The notes under the pieces were generated by a model. It was not told the DNA's origin. It made no database searches and saw only the letters and a list, made by a program, of their open reading frames with translations. The position numbers were made by a program, and so were the translations under genes. Below are positions 1 through 8,724 of a stretch of 35,411 nucleotides of DNA, piece after piece; the stretch's first letter is position 1; every line of letters starts with the position of its first letter. Origin of the DNA: Bacteroidota bacterium (GTDB taxonomy: Bacteria > Bacteroidota > Bacteroidia > NS11-12g > UBA9320); NCBI GenBank assembly GCA_018700895.1, contig JABIUV010000054.1, positions 1 to 35,411 of the forward strand. The letters are read 5' to 3'.

Positions 1-1067
1 CTGGCTCCAGACGCACCCAATGGATGACCTAACGAAACTGCACCACCATTGATATTTACTTTTTGTGCATCTATTCCGAGTAAGCGTGTGTTTACTATTC
101 CTACAACTGAGAATGCCTCATTGAGTTCAAAAGCATCAACATCAGCAAGAGTGCATCCTGCTCTCTCTAAAGCCTTGGGCACGGCCAATGCAGGTGCTGT
201 AGTAAAAAACTCAGGCTCGTGTGCTGCATCTGCAAAAGATGCTACTTCTGCAATGGGAATTAAACCTAGTTCTTTCACCTTACGTTCGCTTGCTAGTATG
301 ATACACGCTGCTCCATCATTTATGGTACTAGCATTTGCTGCTGTTACCGTACCGTCTTTTTCAAATACGGGCCGTATTGATGGAATCTTGTCAAAACGGA
401 CATTCTTATATTCTTCGTCCTCATTCATAACGATAGGGTCTCCCTTTCGTTGTGGAATTTCTACAGGTATTATCTCATCTTTAAATTTACCTGCTTCCCA
501 ACTTGCCGCAGAGGTCTTGTATGAATTAATCGCGAAAGCATCTTGTTCCTCTCTGCTTATATGGTGAACTTTTGCCGTATTATCTGCGGCACTTCCCATC
601 ATATACTCATTGTACACATCTCGCAGCCCGTCGTGAGCTAGACCGTCTACGGCAGTGAAATTACCGTACTTATAACCGCCACGCGAACCCGGAAGATAAT
701 GAGGAACTTGACTCATATTTTCCATTCCACCAGTAATTACTATATCATTGTGACCAAGCATAATAGATGACGCTCCTAGAGCAACAGATTTCATACCACT
801 TGCACATACCTTATTCACAGTAGTGCACGGTGTAGTATTTGACAATCCTGCAAACATTGCTGCCTGTCGAGCAGGTGCTTGGCCTACCCCTGCTTGAAGT
901 ACATTGCCAAAATACACTTCGTCTACTTCAGCGGCTTTGATGCCTGCTTTTTCCAACGCACCTTTTATCGCTATGGATCCTAGCTTAGGTGCAGGAATAC
1001 TGCTAAGTTTACCATTAAAACTGCCCATTGGGGTCCTTACTGCGGCTACAATATAAACTTTACTCAT
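1..1067 (-). CDS. Acetyl-CoA C-acyltransferase (thiolase), 3' end cut by window
   Basis: Thiolase-family enzyme that condenses or cleaves acyl-CoA units (acetoacetyl-CoA formation or beta-oxidation). It starts at ATG 1067 with MSKVYIVAAVRTPMGSF, the classical thiolase N-terminus. The nucleophilic cysteine is C88 in NKVCASGMKS, the NEAF motif is present, and GHPLGASGA with the catalytic histidine lies at the window edge. About 355 residues are visible of the usual 390 or so. The C-terminal block with the second catalytic cysteine (CxG) is outside the window, so its integrity cannot be judged. The beta-barrel gene ends 39 nt upstream on the same strand, so the two may be cotranscribed. The family is certain; biosynthetic (AtoB/PhaA) versus degradative (FadA) use is not decidable here. 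Confidence 0.95.
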   Translation of the reverse strand, partial: MSKVYIVAAVRTPMGSFNGKLSSIPAPKLGSIAIKGALEKAGIKAAEVDEVYFGNVLQAGVGQAPARQAAMFAGLSNTTPCTTVNKVCASGMKSVALGASSIMLGHNDIVITGGMENMSQVPHYLPGSRGGYKYGNFTAVDGLAHDGLRDVYNEYMMGSAADNTAKVHHISREEQDAFAINSYKTSAASWEAGKFKDEIIPVEIPQRKGDPIVMNEDEEYKNVRFDKIPSIRPVFEKDGTVTAANASTINDGAACIILASERKVKELGLIPIAEVASFADAAHEPEFFTTAPALAVPKALERAGCTLADVDAFELNEAFSVVGIVNTRLLGIDAQKVNINGGAVSLGHPLGASGA

Positions 1068-1106
1068 ATAAGGCAAAGGTAGATGAATAAGGAGTATGGA
1101 ATTGTT

Positions 1107-2342
1107 CTAAAACAAGTGTTGCTTAAAGCCTACTTGTATACCCGTATTAAATTGATTTTGGGTAATTGGATAAGAGTTATTGAAGGTAGAAGTCACATTA
1201 TATCTGAACTGGGGAGCGATGTATACTTCAAAACGTTCAACCACATATTGAGAAAATGCAACACTTAAACTACCGCCTAAACCGTACTGGCTATAAAGCT
1301 CCTCCTTATTATTCATCCAATAATAATAATCTGTATTAAAATCATAAGCCAGTGCATTTACCTTGTCTAATTTTTGAAAAACTACCGCAGCATTTACTGC
1401 TATTTTGGAGTTCTTAAAGGTCTTTGCATCATAAGTTAATCCGATTGGCACTTCGAAGTAACGATACTTATTGGTATACGGTATGGTAGCTTCATCTTCA
1501 TCCACAGAGCGTTCGTAAGTAGGTTCCTTATCCATAAATGAAGACACTACACGGTTTGGATTCTCTAGGTCTAAGTGCTTTACTACCATTTGCTCACCCA
1601 ACTGTGTATAGTGTATACCCGAGAATAACGAAAGACGAGGTGAAAGCCTCCTGCCAAAATCTAATCCTATGGCATACGTTGTAATACCTCTGTCGGTTTT
1701 GTTACGTTCATCCTCCGTAGGGCCAAAGGTATATTGTGTATTTTCCTCATAGGCTGCACCGGGTGTGGCGTAAGTGTTATAACCGAAGCGTCTATAACTT
1801 ACTCCCGGTAAAAAATTTAGTCCTATGTACCACTTACCGCGATGGGGAATCAACCCTGGAGAGATTAAGTATTCGTTTTGTAACCTATTGATGTAATTCA
1901 AACGTCTTTTATCTCCAAAATTGGCCGAAATTCTATTGGCAACAATTTCCTCTGTTGAGATAAATCCACTTGGTTTGTCCTCCCTATTCACCTCAAGTTT
2001 TGGCACTGTATTAAGCTTAGCTTCTTTGCGTTTCACCACAGGAAGTGGTGCATTTTCAATAAGGCTGGTAACATTAACATCTATTTCCAACTCCTTTTTT
2101 ATGTTCTTGAGCAAATTGATTTTAGTGTTAGATGCACTTTCTACTTGTCTAACCGGCTCGTCGGTAGACCATAGTTTTCCAATACCAAAATCCAAGTCAG
2201 AAATAGATTTACCCGAAATTAGACTATACGTTTGAAATCCAACCAAGGCTATTCCTGCTACTATGGCGGGAGTGAGTAACCATGTGGCCAAAAGCGACTT
2301 AGACGTTAATCGTTCTTTGATATTTTCGTGTTGCGAACCCAC
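1107..2342 (-). CDS. Membrane-anchored outer-membrane beta-barrel protein
   Basis: Protein of 411 residues with no recognised catalytic motif. Residues 1-18 are polar, followed by a hydrophobic segment at about 19-43, a low-complexity polar linker to about 165, then alternating aromatic/polar strands typical of an outer-membrane beta-barrel, starting near YIGLNFLPG. The last residue is Phe, as in many outer-membrane proteins. It resembles the Bacteroidota outer-membrane beta-barrel families (PF13568 type) that carry an N-terminal membrane segment. The start is GTG 2342: the frame is closed by TGA 15 nt upstream and there is no nearby ATG. The hydrophobic segment could be an uncleaved anchor rather than a signal peptide, which would make the protein span both membranes. 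It lies 79 nt after pdxH on the same strand. Function unknown. Confidence 0.75.
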   Translation of the reverse strand: MGSQHENIKERLTSKSLLATWLLTPAIVAGIALVGFQTYSLISGKSISDLDFGIGKLWSTDEPVRQVESASNTKINLLKNIKKELEIDVNVTSLIENAPLPVVKRKEAKLNTVPKLEVNREDKPSGFISTEEIVANRISANFGDKRRLNYINRLQNEYLISPGLIPHRGKWYIGLNFLPGVSYRRFGYNTYATPGAAYEENTQYTFGPTEDERNKTDRGITTYAIGLDFGRRLSPRLSLFSGIHYTQLGEQMVVKHLDLENPNRVVSSFMDKEPTYERSVDEDEATIPYTNKYRYFEVPIGLTYDAKTFKNSKIAVNAAVVFQKLDKVNALAYDFNTDYYYWMNNKEELYSQYGLGGSLSVAFSQYVVERFEVYIAPQFRYNVTSTFNNSYPITQNQFNTGIQVGFKQHLF

Positions 2343-2421
2343 GTTTATTGAAAGTCAAACAAAATTAAGAAACTCCAAAGGATAATAACGTAGGGGCTCA
2401 TCCTTTGACTAAAAGATGAGA

Positions 2422-3054
2422 CTACGGTTGCAATCGTGTAATAGACCATCCGTCGGATTCACGTGTATACAGAATTCGGTCGTGTAGCCTATTAGGTCGG
2501 CCTTGCCAAAATTCTATTTGATAAGGAACGATACCATAACCACCCCAATGTGGTGGCTTGGGAGGTTCATTGTCAGCGTACTTTTCTGTATAAGACAAAA
2601 GCTGCTCTTCGAGCTCTGCCCTACTCTGTATTACCGAGCTTTGTGAACTTGCCCAAGCCCCTATCCTACTGCTTTGGGGTCTGGAATTAAAGTATGCAGT
2701 TGATTCTTCTTCCGATACTTTAGTGGCCTTCCCTCTAACTATTACTTGTCTTTCGATATTTACCCAAGGAAATAATAAGGTACATGCAGGGTTAGCGTTT
2801 AGCTGTTGACCTTTGTTACTGGTATAGTTAGTATAAAACACAAAAGCTTCGTTTCTTAAATCTTTGAGCAGAACAATCCGTGAATCTGGCGACCCTTCAG
2901 ATGTTACAGTAGAAAGCGACATCGCGTTAGGTTCTAGTATGCCCTCAGCAGAGCTTGCATCTTCAAACCATTGCGTAAATAAATCAAAGGGATTTTGAGG
3001 AATTTGGTCTTCTACCAGCTGTCCCCTTTCGTAGTTTCGACGTAGGTCTTGCAT
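2422..3054 (-). CDS. pdxH: Pyridoxamine 5'-phosphate oxidase
   Basis: FMN-dependent cytosolic oxidase that converts pyridoxamine or pyridoxine 5'-phosphate to pyridoxal 5'-phosphate, the last step of vitamin B6 synthesis and salvage. It has 210 residues, the usual size. Family blocks visible in order are RIVLLKDLRNEAFVFYTNY and SNKGQQL (FMN phosphate binding), QVIVRG, SRIGAWAS, PHWGGY, and IEFWQGRPNRLHDRI near the C-terminus, the diagnostic substrate and FMN site. It ends with the family-typical RLQP. It starts 4 nt after the ffh stop codon, so it is very likely cotranscribed with ffh. Confidence 0.97.
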   Translation of the reverse strand: MQDLRRNYERGQLVEDQIPQNPFDLFTQWFEDASSAEGILEPNAMSLSTVTSEGSPDSRIVLLKDLRNEAFVFYTNYTSNKGQQLNANPACTLLFPWVNIERQVIVRGKATKVSEEESTAYFNSRPQSSRIGAWASSQSSVIQSRAELEEQLLSYTEKYADNEPPKPPHWGGYGIVPYQIEFWQGRPNRLHDRILYTRESDGWSITRLQP

Positions 3055-3058
3055 ATCA

Positions 3059-4381
3059 TTATCTCCTGAATAGACTCTTAGCAGCTCTACCTCCTTTACC
3101 GCTATTTATTACCTTCATCATTTTACGCATTTCATCAAACTGTTTTACGAGTTTATTCACCTCGGTAACAGATGTTCCACTTCCGGTTGCGATACGTTTT
3201 TTTCTACTTCCATCTAGTATTTGTGGATTTTGACGCTCATAGGTGGTCATACTTTTTATGATAGCCTCTATTCCTTTAAAACTATCATCGTCTATATCTA
3301 CATCTTTTATAGCCTTGCCAACACCTGGTATCATCCCCATCAGATCTTTGATATTACCCATTTTTTTAATCTGATTGAGTTGTTTTAAGAAATCGTCAAA
3401 ATCAAATTGATTTTTACGCATCTTCTTTTGCAGAGCAAAAGCCTCTTCTTGGTCAAAAGTTTGTTGAGCTTTCTCTACGAAAGATACAATATCGCCCATC
3501 CCGAGTATTCTGTTTGCCATACGATCGGGATGAAAAACATCCAAGGCATCCATTTTTTCGCCAGTACTTACGAACTTTATAGGCTTATTAACTACAGTCT
3601 TGATAGATATAGCAGCACCACCACGGGTGTCACCGTCCATTTTGGTGAGAACCACACCATCAAAGTTTAGTTTATCGTTAAAGGCTTTTGCCGTATTAAC
3701 TGCATCTTGCCCTGTCATAGCGTCTACTACGAACAAAATCTCTTGAGGCTTGAGGTCTTCTTTCAGATTACCTATTTCAATCATCATCGCCTCATCCACA
3801 CTGAGTCTACCTGCTGTATCTACTATGACAACATTGTTTTGATGGGCTTTTGCGTGCTTTATAGCTTCTTGAGCTATGCTTACTGGATTCTTATTCTCTT
3901 CATTAGCAAAAACAGGCACACCTACTTGCTCACCCAACACTTTAATCTGATTAATGGCAGCCGGTCTGTATACATCACAAGCTACTAATAACGGGCTTCT
4001 CCCTTTTGACTTGAGGTGAGCCGCTAGTTTACCAGAAAAAGTAGTCTTACCTGAACCTTGGAGTCCTGCTATAAGTATAATACTCGGATTACCTGTTAGG
4101 TTTATCGGCTTAGTCTCACCTCCTAATAGTTCTTTGAGCTCATCATTTACAATTTTGGTCATCAACTGACCTGGAGACACACTCGTAAGTACGTCTTGAC
4201 CTATCGCCTTCTCCTTTATGGTAGCGGTAAAGTCTTTCGCGATTTTGTAACTAACATCCGCATCTACTAATGCTCGTCTGATCTCTTTTACCGTCTCGGC
4301 AATATTCAGCTCAGTAAGTGTAGAGTGCCCTTTTAGGGTTTGAAAAGCTTTGTCTAATCTTCCGGATAAATTTTCGAACAT
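3059..4381 (-). CDS. ffh: Signal recognition particle GTPase Ffh (SRP54)
   Basis: Protein part of the signal recognition particle: it binds 4.5S RNA and signal sequences of nascent membrane proteins and docks with FtsY. The 440 residues hold the N domain (about 1-90), the NG GTPase with P-loop [19 protein letters not shown] (G3) and [12 protein letters not shown] (G4 and closing loop), and the methionine-rich M domain from about residue 300, ending in KSLFRR. Length and motif order match bacterial Ffh. It is the first gene of the minus-strand unit ffh-pdxH, possibly continuing into the barrel gene and thiolase. A TAAATTTG promoter box lies 20 nt before the ATG. Confidence 0.98.
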   Translation of the reverse strand: MFENLSGRLDKAFQTLKGHSTLTELNIAETVKEIRRALVDADVSYKIAKDFTATIKEKAIGQDVLTSVSPGQLMTKIVNDELKELLGGETKPINLTGNPSIILIAGLQGSGKTTFSGKLAAHLKSKGRSPLLVACDVYRPAAINQIKVLGEQVGVPVFANEENKNPVSIAQEAIKHAKAHQNNVVIVDTAGRLSVDEAMMIEIGNLKEDLKPQEILFVVDAMTGQDAVNTAKAFNDKLNFDGVVLTKMDGDTRGGAAISIKTVVNKPIKFVSTGEKMDALDVFHPDRMANRILGMGDIVSFVEKAQQTFDQEEAFALQKKMRKNQFDFDDFLKQLNQIKKMGNIKDLMGMIPGVGKAIKDVDIDDDSFKGIEAIIKSMTTYERQNPQILDGSRKKRIATGSGTSVTEVNKLVKQFDEMRKMMKVINSGKGGRAAKSLFRR

Positions 4382-4401
4382 GTACGTATCTTATTTACTC
4401 G

Positions 4402-4409
4402 CAAATTTA
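4402..4409 (-). promoter_or_regulatory. Promoter -7 box of ffh
   Basis: On the minus strand this reads TAAATTTG, matching the Bacteroidota -7 consensus TAnnTTTG, and it lies 20 nt before the ffh ATG. I find no clean TTG at the expected -33 distance, so the call rests on the -7 box and its position. Confidence 0.55.
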
Positions 4410-5319
4410 CGATAAATATAAGGCCCTGAAAAGAAGATAAATTGTTAAATGACAATAAGGTTGGAGCCTTCTTACGTCCCTAAAGGTACGTATGCTTAAA
4501 TTCAAGATAATATCGCATAAAGCAAAATGCTTGATTACCAAAGGCATGAAGCCAATCTTGAAACACTCGCACGTTCAATTTACACGTAAAACGCAGACAG
4601 ATTTGTTTGGGGTATTATTAGTGTCAAACACAGAATATTTGAAAGGTGTCTCCTAACATTTTTCTGAACAGCATCCTCGATAATTTAAGATGGAAGTAAT
4701 TAATATCTCAGAATCTTATTCCACAGAGGGAATTGAAACAACTGATAGTATCTCCCTGCTAATGAAACATCCTTAAACCCTAGAACTACTCCTCTTTGAA
4801 TAAGTATTGCAGTATCTAAAACAAGAATAAAATAAGCTTATTAAAACCATATATGAATTAAAAGAATGGCTGATCAAATTTTCATAAGGCAAATGACTCA
4901 AGGAGGCGATATAGTCAACCATCATTATTCTAAAGCATATAATGTACTAAATATAATACTTTTAGTGTCAAATATTTGAGCCATAAACGTAAAAATAGCA
5001 TCTAAACTCTCACGTAAAAGACAACGTACCACATCGACATACAATGGCTATTAATAGCAGAAGCTTACATTCAACTCTCAGACGTTTCTTTTTACAATAC
5101 CAAGAATTAGTAATAGTATGCTATCTTGATGGTGCAATAGTACCGTTTACAAAGATACTGAAAGAAGAAATAACGCTCTTGATATCTCCTGTCTAAATTC
5201 CATACTTAGAAAAAGTATATTTCAAAAAGAAATAAATGTAGTCGCCTATAAAATAAATATCCCAGAAACTATAAAATATTTTCCGAAAATAGAATTATGT
5301 AATCGAATAGAAAAAACAA

Positions 5320-5327
5320 TACTTTCG
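5320..5327 (+). promoter_or_regulatory. Possible promoter -7 box of the TPR lipoprotein gene
   Basis: TACTTTCG differs from TAnnTTTG at one base and ends 7 nt before the ATG at 5335. If used, the mRNA would have almost no 5' leader. No -33 element is clear. Confidence 0.35.
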
Positions 5328-5334
5328 TGGCTTC

Positions 5335-6051
5335 ATGAATAAAATACACTCCATATTACTATTTTCAACTTTTTTATTAGCAATCACAGCTTGTAATAAA
5401 GACAACTCTATTCAACGTGCATCAGATCTATATCAGCAAGCTCTAACCAACAAAGACGCGAGCACCGCAAAATTCGCATTGAACCAGCTTGTTATGTTAG
5501 ACAGCACCAATTTAGAGTATCAAGATTCACTATCACGTATCTATATGAGAAATGGAAATTTTGACGCTGGAATTGGGTATGCTGAGGAAGTATACAATGC
5601 AGGCAAAGCGAATCAAAAACTACAAGAAAATATGGCGTTAGCTTACCAGCAAGTAGGCGAGACGGAAAAAGCCGAGGCGTTTCTAGAAAAACTACTTATG
5701 GAAACAAATGACTATAAGTACCTCTATCAAAAATTGGTAATACACTATGAGAACGGAAATCAAATGATGTTTGATAGTCTTAGTTCCTCTATCCTTACTC
5801 AATTAGAAACGGATTCTGTGTTAATGGCAACTACTGTACCTATGCCAGGACCTTATTCTGGCGTGCAGCAATCTGTACCAATGGAGGCAGCGACATTATT
5901 CCTAATAGGTAATAACGCCCTAGAGCGTAAGCAAGATGTACAAACTGGAGTGGCTTTCTTACAAAAAAGTATTCAAAAATTTGAGCAGTTTGAGTACCCA
6001 AGATATGTACTCCAAGAGCTAGAAAAAATGATATACCAACAAAGAAAGTAA
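5335..6051 (+). CDS. TPR-repeat lipoprotein
   Basis: Predicted lipoprotein of 238 residues. A hydrophobic signal sequence at 4-19 ends in the lipobox AITAC, with C20 as the lipidated cysteine. Residues from about 28 to 140 form helix pairs like tetratricopeptide repeats (for example NFDAGIGYAEEVYNAGK and GETEKAEAFLEKLL), and the C-terminal part contains another TPR-like pair, so it is probably a periplasmic or outer-membrane adaptor binding partner proteins. It stands alone on the plus strand between two minus-strand units, and its stop lies 6 nt from the end of the convergent cobalamin adenosyltransferase gene. No specific partner is suggested by context. Confidence 0.85.
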   Translation: MNKIHSILLFSTFLLAITACNKDNSIQRASDLYQQALTNKDASTAKFALNQLVMLDSTNLEYQDSLSRIYMRNGNFDAGIGYAEEVYNAGKANQKLQENMALAYQQVGETEKAEAFLEKLLMETNDYKYLYQKLVIHYENGNQMMFDSLSSSILTQLETDSVLMATTVPMPGPYSGVQQSVPMEAATLFLIGNNALERKQDVQTGVAFLQKSIQKFEQFEYPRYVLQELEKMIYQQRK

Positions 6052-6057
6052 CGTAAG

Positions 6058-6591
6058 TTATTCGTCTTTTTGCCAAATAACTTCTTCTATTTGTTCTAGG
6101 CGGAGGTAGTCTCTGCTTAGAACAAATAAATAGTCACTTAGTCTGTTCAAATATTGGATATGAATCTGATAGTCATTGTCTTGCAGGTCCACTACACGAC
6201 GCTCAGACCTCCGACAAATGCATCTGGCCATGTGCGTGTACGCACTCACTACTGAGCCACCTGGAAGGATGAAATTTTTTAGCTTGGGTAATCCGCTGGT
6301 CAGCTTGTCTATTTCTTGTTCTAATAATTCTATATCAGTGATAGACACATTTGGAAGCTCAAATTCTAAATTCGGCTCTGCTGCTAGGATACTGCCTATG
6401 TTAAATAGCTTATGTTGTATTGATTTTAGAAAACCTCGGTGTGCTTCGTGAGCCGCTGCTACTACACCTATTGCTGAGTTAAGCTCATCTACTGTGCCAT
6501 AGGCTTCTATCTTAATGTCGGACTTACTTACTCTTGTGCCGCCTACTAGTGAGGTATGCCCCTTATCGCCTGATTTTGTATAAATCTTCAT
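6058..6591 (-). CDS. ATP:cob(I)alamin adenosyltransferase, PduO type
   Basis: Transfers the 5'-deoxyadenosyl group of ATP to cob(I)alamin to make adenosylcobalamin, the cofactor of enzymes such as methylmalonyl-CoA mutase. The 177 residues begin with the diagnostic KIYTKSGDKGHTSLVGG (ATP-binding N-terminus of the PduO/MMAB family), followed by YGTVDELNSAIG and, near residue 145, RCICRRSERRV, the conserved arginine-rich helix with R-x-E-R. Length fits the family. It is the last gene of the minus-strand run and starts 21 nt after the LolD-type ATPase gene. No cobalamin riboswitch or B12-dependent enzyme gene is seen nearby. Confidence 0.95.
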   Translation of the reverse strand: MKIYTKSGDKGHTSLVGGTRVSKSDIKIEAYGTVDELNSAIGVVAAAHEAHRGFLKSIQHKLFNIGSILAAEPNLEFELPNVSITDIELLEQEIDKLTSGLPKLKNFILPGGSVVSAYTHMARCICRRSERRVVDLQDNDYQIHIQYLNRLSDYLFVLSRDYLRLEQIEEVIWQKDE

Positions 6592-6612
6592 CCTTCGCTT
6601 TTGTTCTGATGT

Positions 6613-7296
6613 TTATGTAACACCTAACTGCGTAGCAAGTTTTCCATCTATCATTCTGATGGTTCGTTTGGCGTATTCTGCAATGTCCTCTTCGTGAGTC
6701 ACCATCACTACCGTATTCCCTTCGGCGTGTATCTCGTCAAACAATTGCATTATCTCGTAGCTACTCTTGCTATCCAAGTTCCCAGTAGGCTCATCAGCCA
6801 ACACAATACTTGGATTATTGATTAGTGCTCTGGCTATGGCAACACGCTGTCGTTGTCCACCACTCAATTCATTGGGCTTATGATCTCCCCTATCTCCTAA
6901 CCCTACTTTTTCGAGTACCACTTGTGCTCGTTCTAGGCGTTCCTTTTTACCAACTCCTGCATATACAAGCGGTAGTGCAACATTTTCCAATGCGGAGGTG
7001 CGTGGTAGTAGGTTGAATGATTGGAATACAAATCCTATTTCAATATTTCTTACTTGAGCAAGAGCGTCATCACTCATCGTACTTACGTCTTTGCCATTCA
7101 GAGAGTACTCTCCTGCGGTAGGCGAATCTAGGCAACCGATTACATTCATAAGCGTAGACTTACCCGATCCAGAAGGCCCCATAAGTGCTACATACTCGCC
7201 TTCTTCTATATCACAGTTTAGGCCATTCAAGGCATTAATCTGTGTCGTACCCATCTGATAGGTCTTATAAATGTCTGTTAAATTTATGAGTGCCAT
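6613..7296 (-). CDS. ABC transporter ATP-binding protein, LolD/MacB type
   Basis: Cytoplasmic ATPase subunit of 227 residues of the MacB/LolD/FtsE group, which powers lipoprotein release or mechanotransmission by FtsX-like permeases. Motifs in order: Walker [11 protein letters not shown]-loop QSFNLLPR, signature LSGGQRQR, Walker B plus glutamate [12 protein letters not shown], and switch histidine in MVTHEED. All catalytic residues are intact. No FtsX/MacB-like permease gene is adjacent, so the partner must be encoded elsewhere. The ATG shares one base with the gatC stop codon (TAATG), which points to translational coupling. Confidence 0.95.
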   Translation of the reverse strand: MALINLTDIYKTYQMGTTQINALNGLNCDIEEGEYVALMGPSGSGKSTLMNVIGCLDSPTAGEYSLNGKDVSTMSDDALAQVRNIEIGFVFQSFNLLPRTSALENVALPLVYAGVGKKERLERAQVVLEKVGLGDRGDHKPNELSGGQRQRVAIARALINNPSIVLADEPTGNLDSKSSYEIMQLFDEIHAEGNTVVMVTHEEDIAEYAKRTIRMIDGKLATQLGVT

Positions 7297-7586
7297 TATT
7301 TCTTAATTACCTTAGGTACTTTGAAATAATCTGAATTGGCTAATGGAGCATTCTTCAAAGCTGCTTCTTTGTCTAATGGTTTTTGGACTACATCTTCTCT
7401 AAGCACATTCATCTCATTGCTCAGGTAGATGAGGGGTTCAACGTGGACAGTATCTACCTCGGCTAACTTGTCGCAGAAAGCAATAATACTGGTCACATCC
7501 TTCTTGATATTCACCTTCTCATTGCTTGTAAATTCCAGCCTTGCTAAGTGTGCTAGGTCATCTATTTTTTTGTCAGTGATGCTCAT
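7296..7586 (-). CDS. gatC: Asp/Glu-tRNA amidotransferase subunit C
   Basis: Small stabilising subunit of the GatCAB amidotransferase, which converts Glu-tRNA(Gln) and/or Asp-tRNA(Asn) to the amidated forms. The 96 residues begin [18 protein letters not shown], the conserved GatC N-terminus, and contain VDTVHVEPL, the conserved proline-rich belt region. Length is normal. Its ATG overlaps the stop codon of plsC by 4 nt (ATGA), and its own stop overlaps the ATPase start by 1 nt. The gatA and gatB genes are not in the window. Confidence 0.93.
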   Translation of the reverse strand: MSITDKKIDDLAHLARLEFTSNEKVNIKKDVTSIIAFCDKLAEVDTVHVEPLIYLSNEMNVLREDVVQKPLDKEAALKNAPLANSDYFKVPKVIKK

Positions 7587-8317
7587 AAACCATTCATTTC
7601 TTTAAATTTCTGTTCAATAATAGCATAAACCTCTTCTGCTAGCCGCACTTCATCCCCCGGTTTTAGATTTTTAGTTGGTATAGGTCGATGAACATACATT
7701 CTCATCTTCCCTGGACTTCCTGCCGGAATGGTTTCAACGCACGGCATTCGTTTCCAGTTATCGGGCAGTGTGACGGGCACAATATCTAATCCATATTCCA
7801 TAGCTAACTTAAAAGGACCCAGTTTAAACTTACGCATCTCAGGAACCTGAGGCCCTATTCCACCCTCTGGGAAATTGAGCAGACTAATTCCATCTTGTAA
7901 TTTCTTATGAGCTAAATAATATGCTTTTCTTGCTCCCTCTTTACTACTCCTGTCTACAGGCATATCTATTGTTCTGAAAAATATGCGAAATAGCGGAAAT
8001 TTAGTCAGTTCTTTCTTAGCCATAAAACTAAAGAAATGAGACATCTGTGTATTTACACTTACAATATCAAAATACGAAAAATGATTGGGGGTAAAGATAT
8101 AAGTAGCCTTGGAATCTAGGGGTACTTCGTACTCTGTTTTGCCATAAAGTCCCGTAATAGGCATCAGCAGTCTACCCCAAAAGCGACGTAGTGCGTGAGC
8201 TTTTGGATACCATTCCTTACGTGTAAGAAGAATTACAAATCCAGGATAAAGAATTAAAAATAAAATGAGGAAACAGATGAAGAAATAGAGGGTCCAAATC
8301 TTTTTTAAAAGTCTCAT
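7583..8317 (-). CDS. Lysophospholipid acyltransferase (PlsC-like)
   Basis: Membrane-bound acyltransferase of 244 residues, probably 1-acyl-sn-glycerol-3-phosphate acyltransferase making phosphatidic acid. A hydrophobic anchor spans about residues 10-31. The catalytic HX4D motif is H79 to D84 in NHFSYFD; the second block contains the FPEGG motif near residue 150, and the PVTLP block follows. Residue spacing is typical of PlsC. It lies 9 nt after the SRPBCC gene and overlaps gatC by 4 nt. A related acyltransferase of other specificity (for example ornithine-lipid or glycerol-lipid acyltransferase) cannot be excluded. Confidence 0.92.
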   Translation of the reverse strand: MRLLKKIWTLYFFICFLILFLILYPGFVILLTRKEWYPKAHALRRFWGRLLMPITGLYGKTEYEVPLDSKATYIFTPNHFSYFDIVSVNTQMSHFFSFMAKKELTKFPLFRIFFRTIDMPVDRSSKEGARKAYYLAHKKLQDGISLLNFPEGGIGPQVPEMRKFKLGPFKLAMEYGLDIVPVTLPDNWKRMPCVETIPAGSPGKMRMYVHRPIPTKNLKPGDEVRLAEEVYAIIEQKFKEMNGL

Positions 8318-8326
8318 ATTAAATGC

Positions 8327-8722
8327 TTACAACTGCTGTGTTAGCTTGTGCACTTGCACATCCAAAAAGTCCTTTAATAAACCCTCAGCCATCATTTTCA
8401 TCATTAAGTTTAGGTCAGCGTTGATAACTGCCTGCACCTCAGTATTATCTCCTTGCTCTGTGAGATTCCAAATGAGGTCAAACTTAAAAGGAACTTTGTT
8501 TTGAGGAAGCATCACGATACGTGAATACTCAGCTCGTTCTGTGATAGCTAACTCTACTTTCCCGATTCCTTCTATATCGAGTGTGGCAGCATCTTCTGTC
8601 GCCTCAAAACTTCTCACTTTACTTGGCATTAACACCTCATAATTAGCAGGAACAGCTAGATAGGCGTACACCTCTACTATCGGCTTCTCTATAACTTTTT
8701 TATTACTTTCTATTTTGGTCAT
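8327..8722 (-). CDS. SRPBCC-fold (START/polyketide-cyclase-like) protein
   Basis: Soluble protein of 131 residues with the pattern of the SRPBCC superfamily: an N-terminal strand followed by a helix-loop segment (KPIVEVYAYLAVPANYEVLMP), alternating beta strands in the middle, and a long amphipathic C-terminal helix from about residue 105 that would close a hydrophobic cavity. Such proteins bind lipids or other hydrophobic ligands, but no ligand can be inferred here. The gene begins 2 nt after DUF4199 and is followed 9 nt later by the lipid acyltransferase gene, which is compatible with a lipid-related role. That link is inference only. Confidence 0.75.
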   Translation of the reverse strand: MTKIESNKKVIEKPIVEVYAYLAVPANYEVLMPSKVRSFEATEDAATLDIEGIGKVELAITERAEYSRIVMLPQNKVPFKFDLIWNLTEQGDNTEVQAVINADLNLMMKMMAEGLLKDFLDVQVHKLTQQL

Positions 8723-8724
8723 AA

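Larger units (their letters stand above)
4382..5334. other. 953-nt region without a convincing gene
   Basis: Between divergent ffh and the TPR lipoprotein gene. It contains several short ATG-started frames (4492-4656, 54 codons; 4690-4776, 28 codons; 5044-5196, 50 codons). It also has a start-less open stretch of about 68 codons that runs into the lipoprotein start in a different frame (TAA at 5338). None resembles a family I know, and stop-free runs of this size are expected by chance in such AT-rich DNA. The promoter box of ffh lies at its left end and that of the lipoprotein gene at its right end. It also holds an imperfect repeat and a perfect 12-nt palindrome (4968-4979). It could be a decayed gene, a non-coding RNA locus or plain spacer. 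It is by far the longest non-coding stretch in this dense window. Confidence 0.7.

Noticed and set aside
49-567. 172-residue plus-strand frame
   Set aside because: Exactly antisense to the thiolase gene, whose motifs are clear; it is a shadow frame.
4492-4656. 54-codon plus-strand frame in the 953-nt gap
   Set aside because: No recognised motif or promoter; a stop-free run of this length is expected by chance in such AT-rich DNA.
5044-5196. 50-codon plus-strand frame in the 953-nt gap
   Set aside because: Same reason; the protein has no family resemblance and no gene neighbour supports it.
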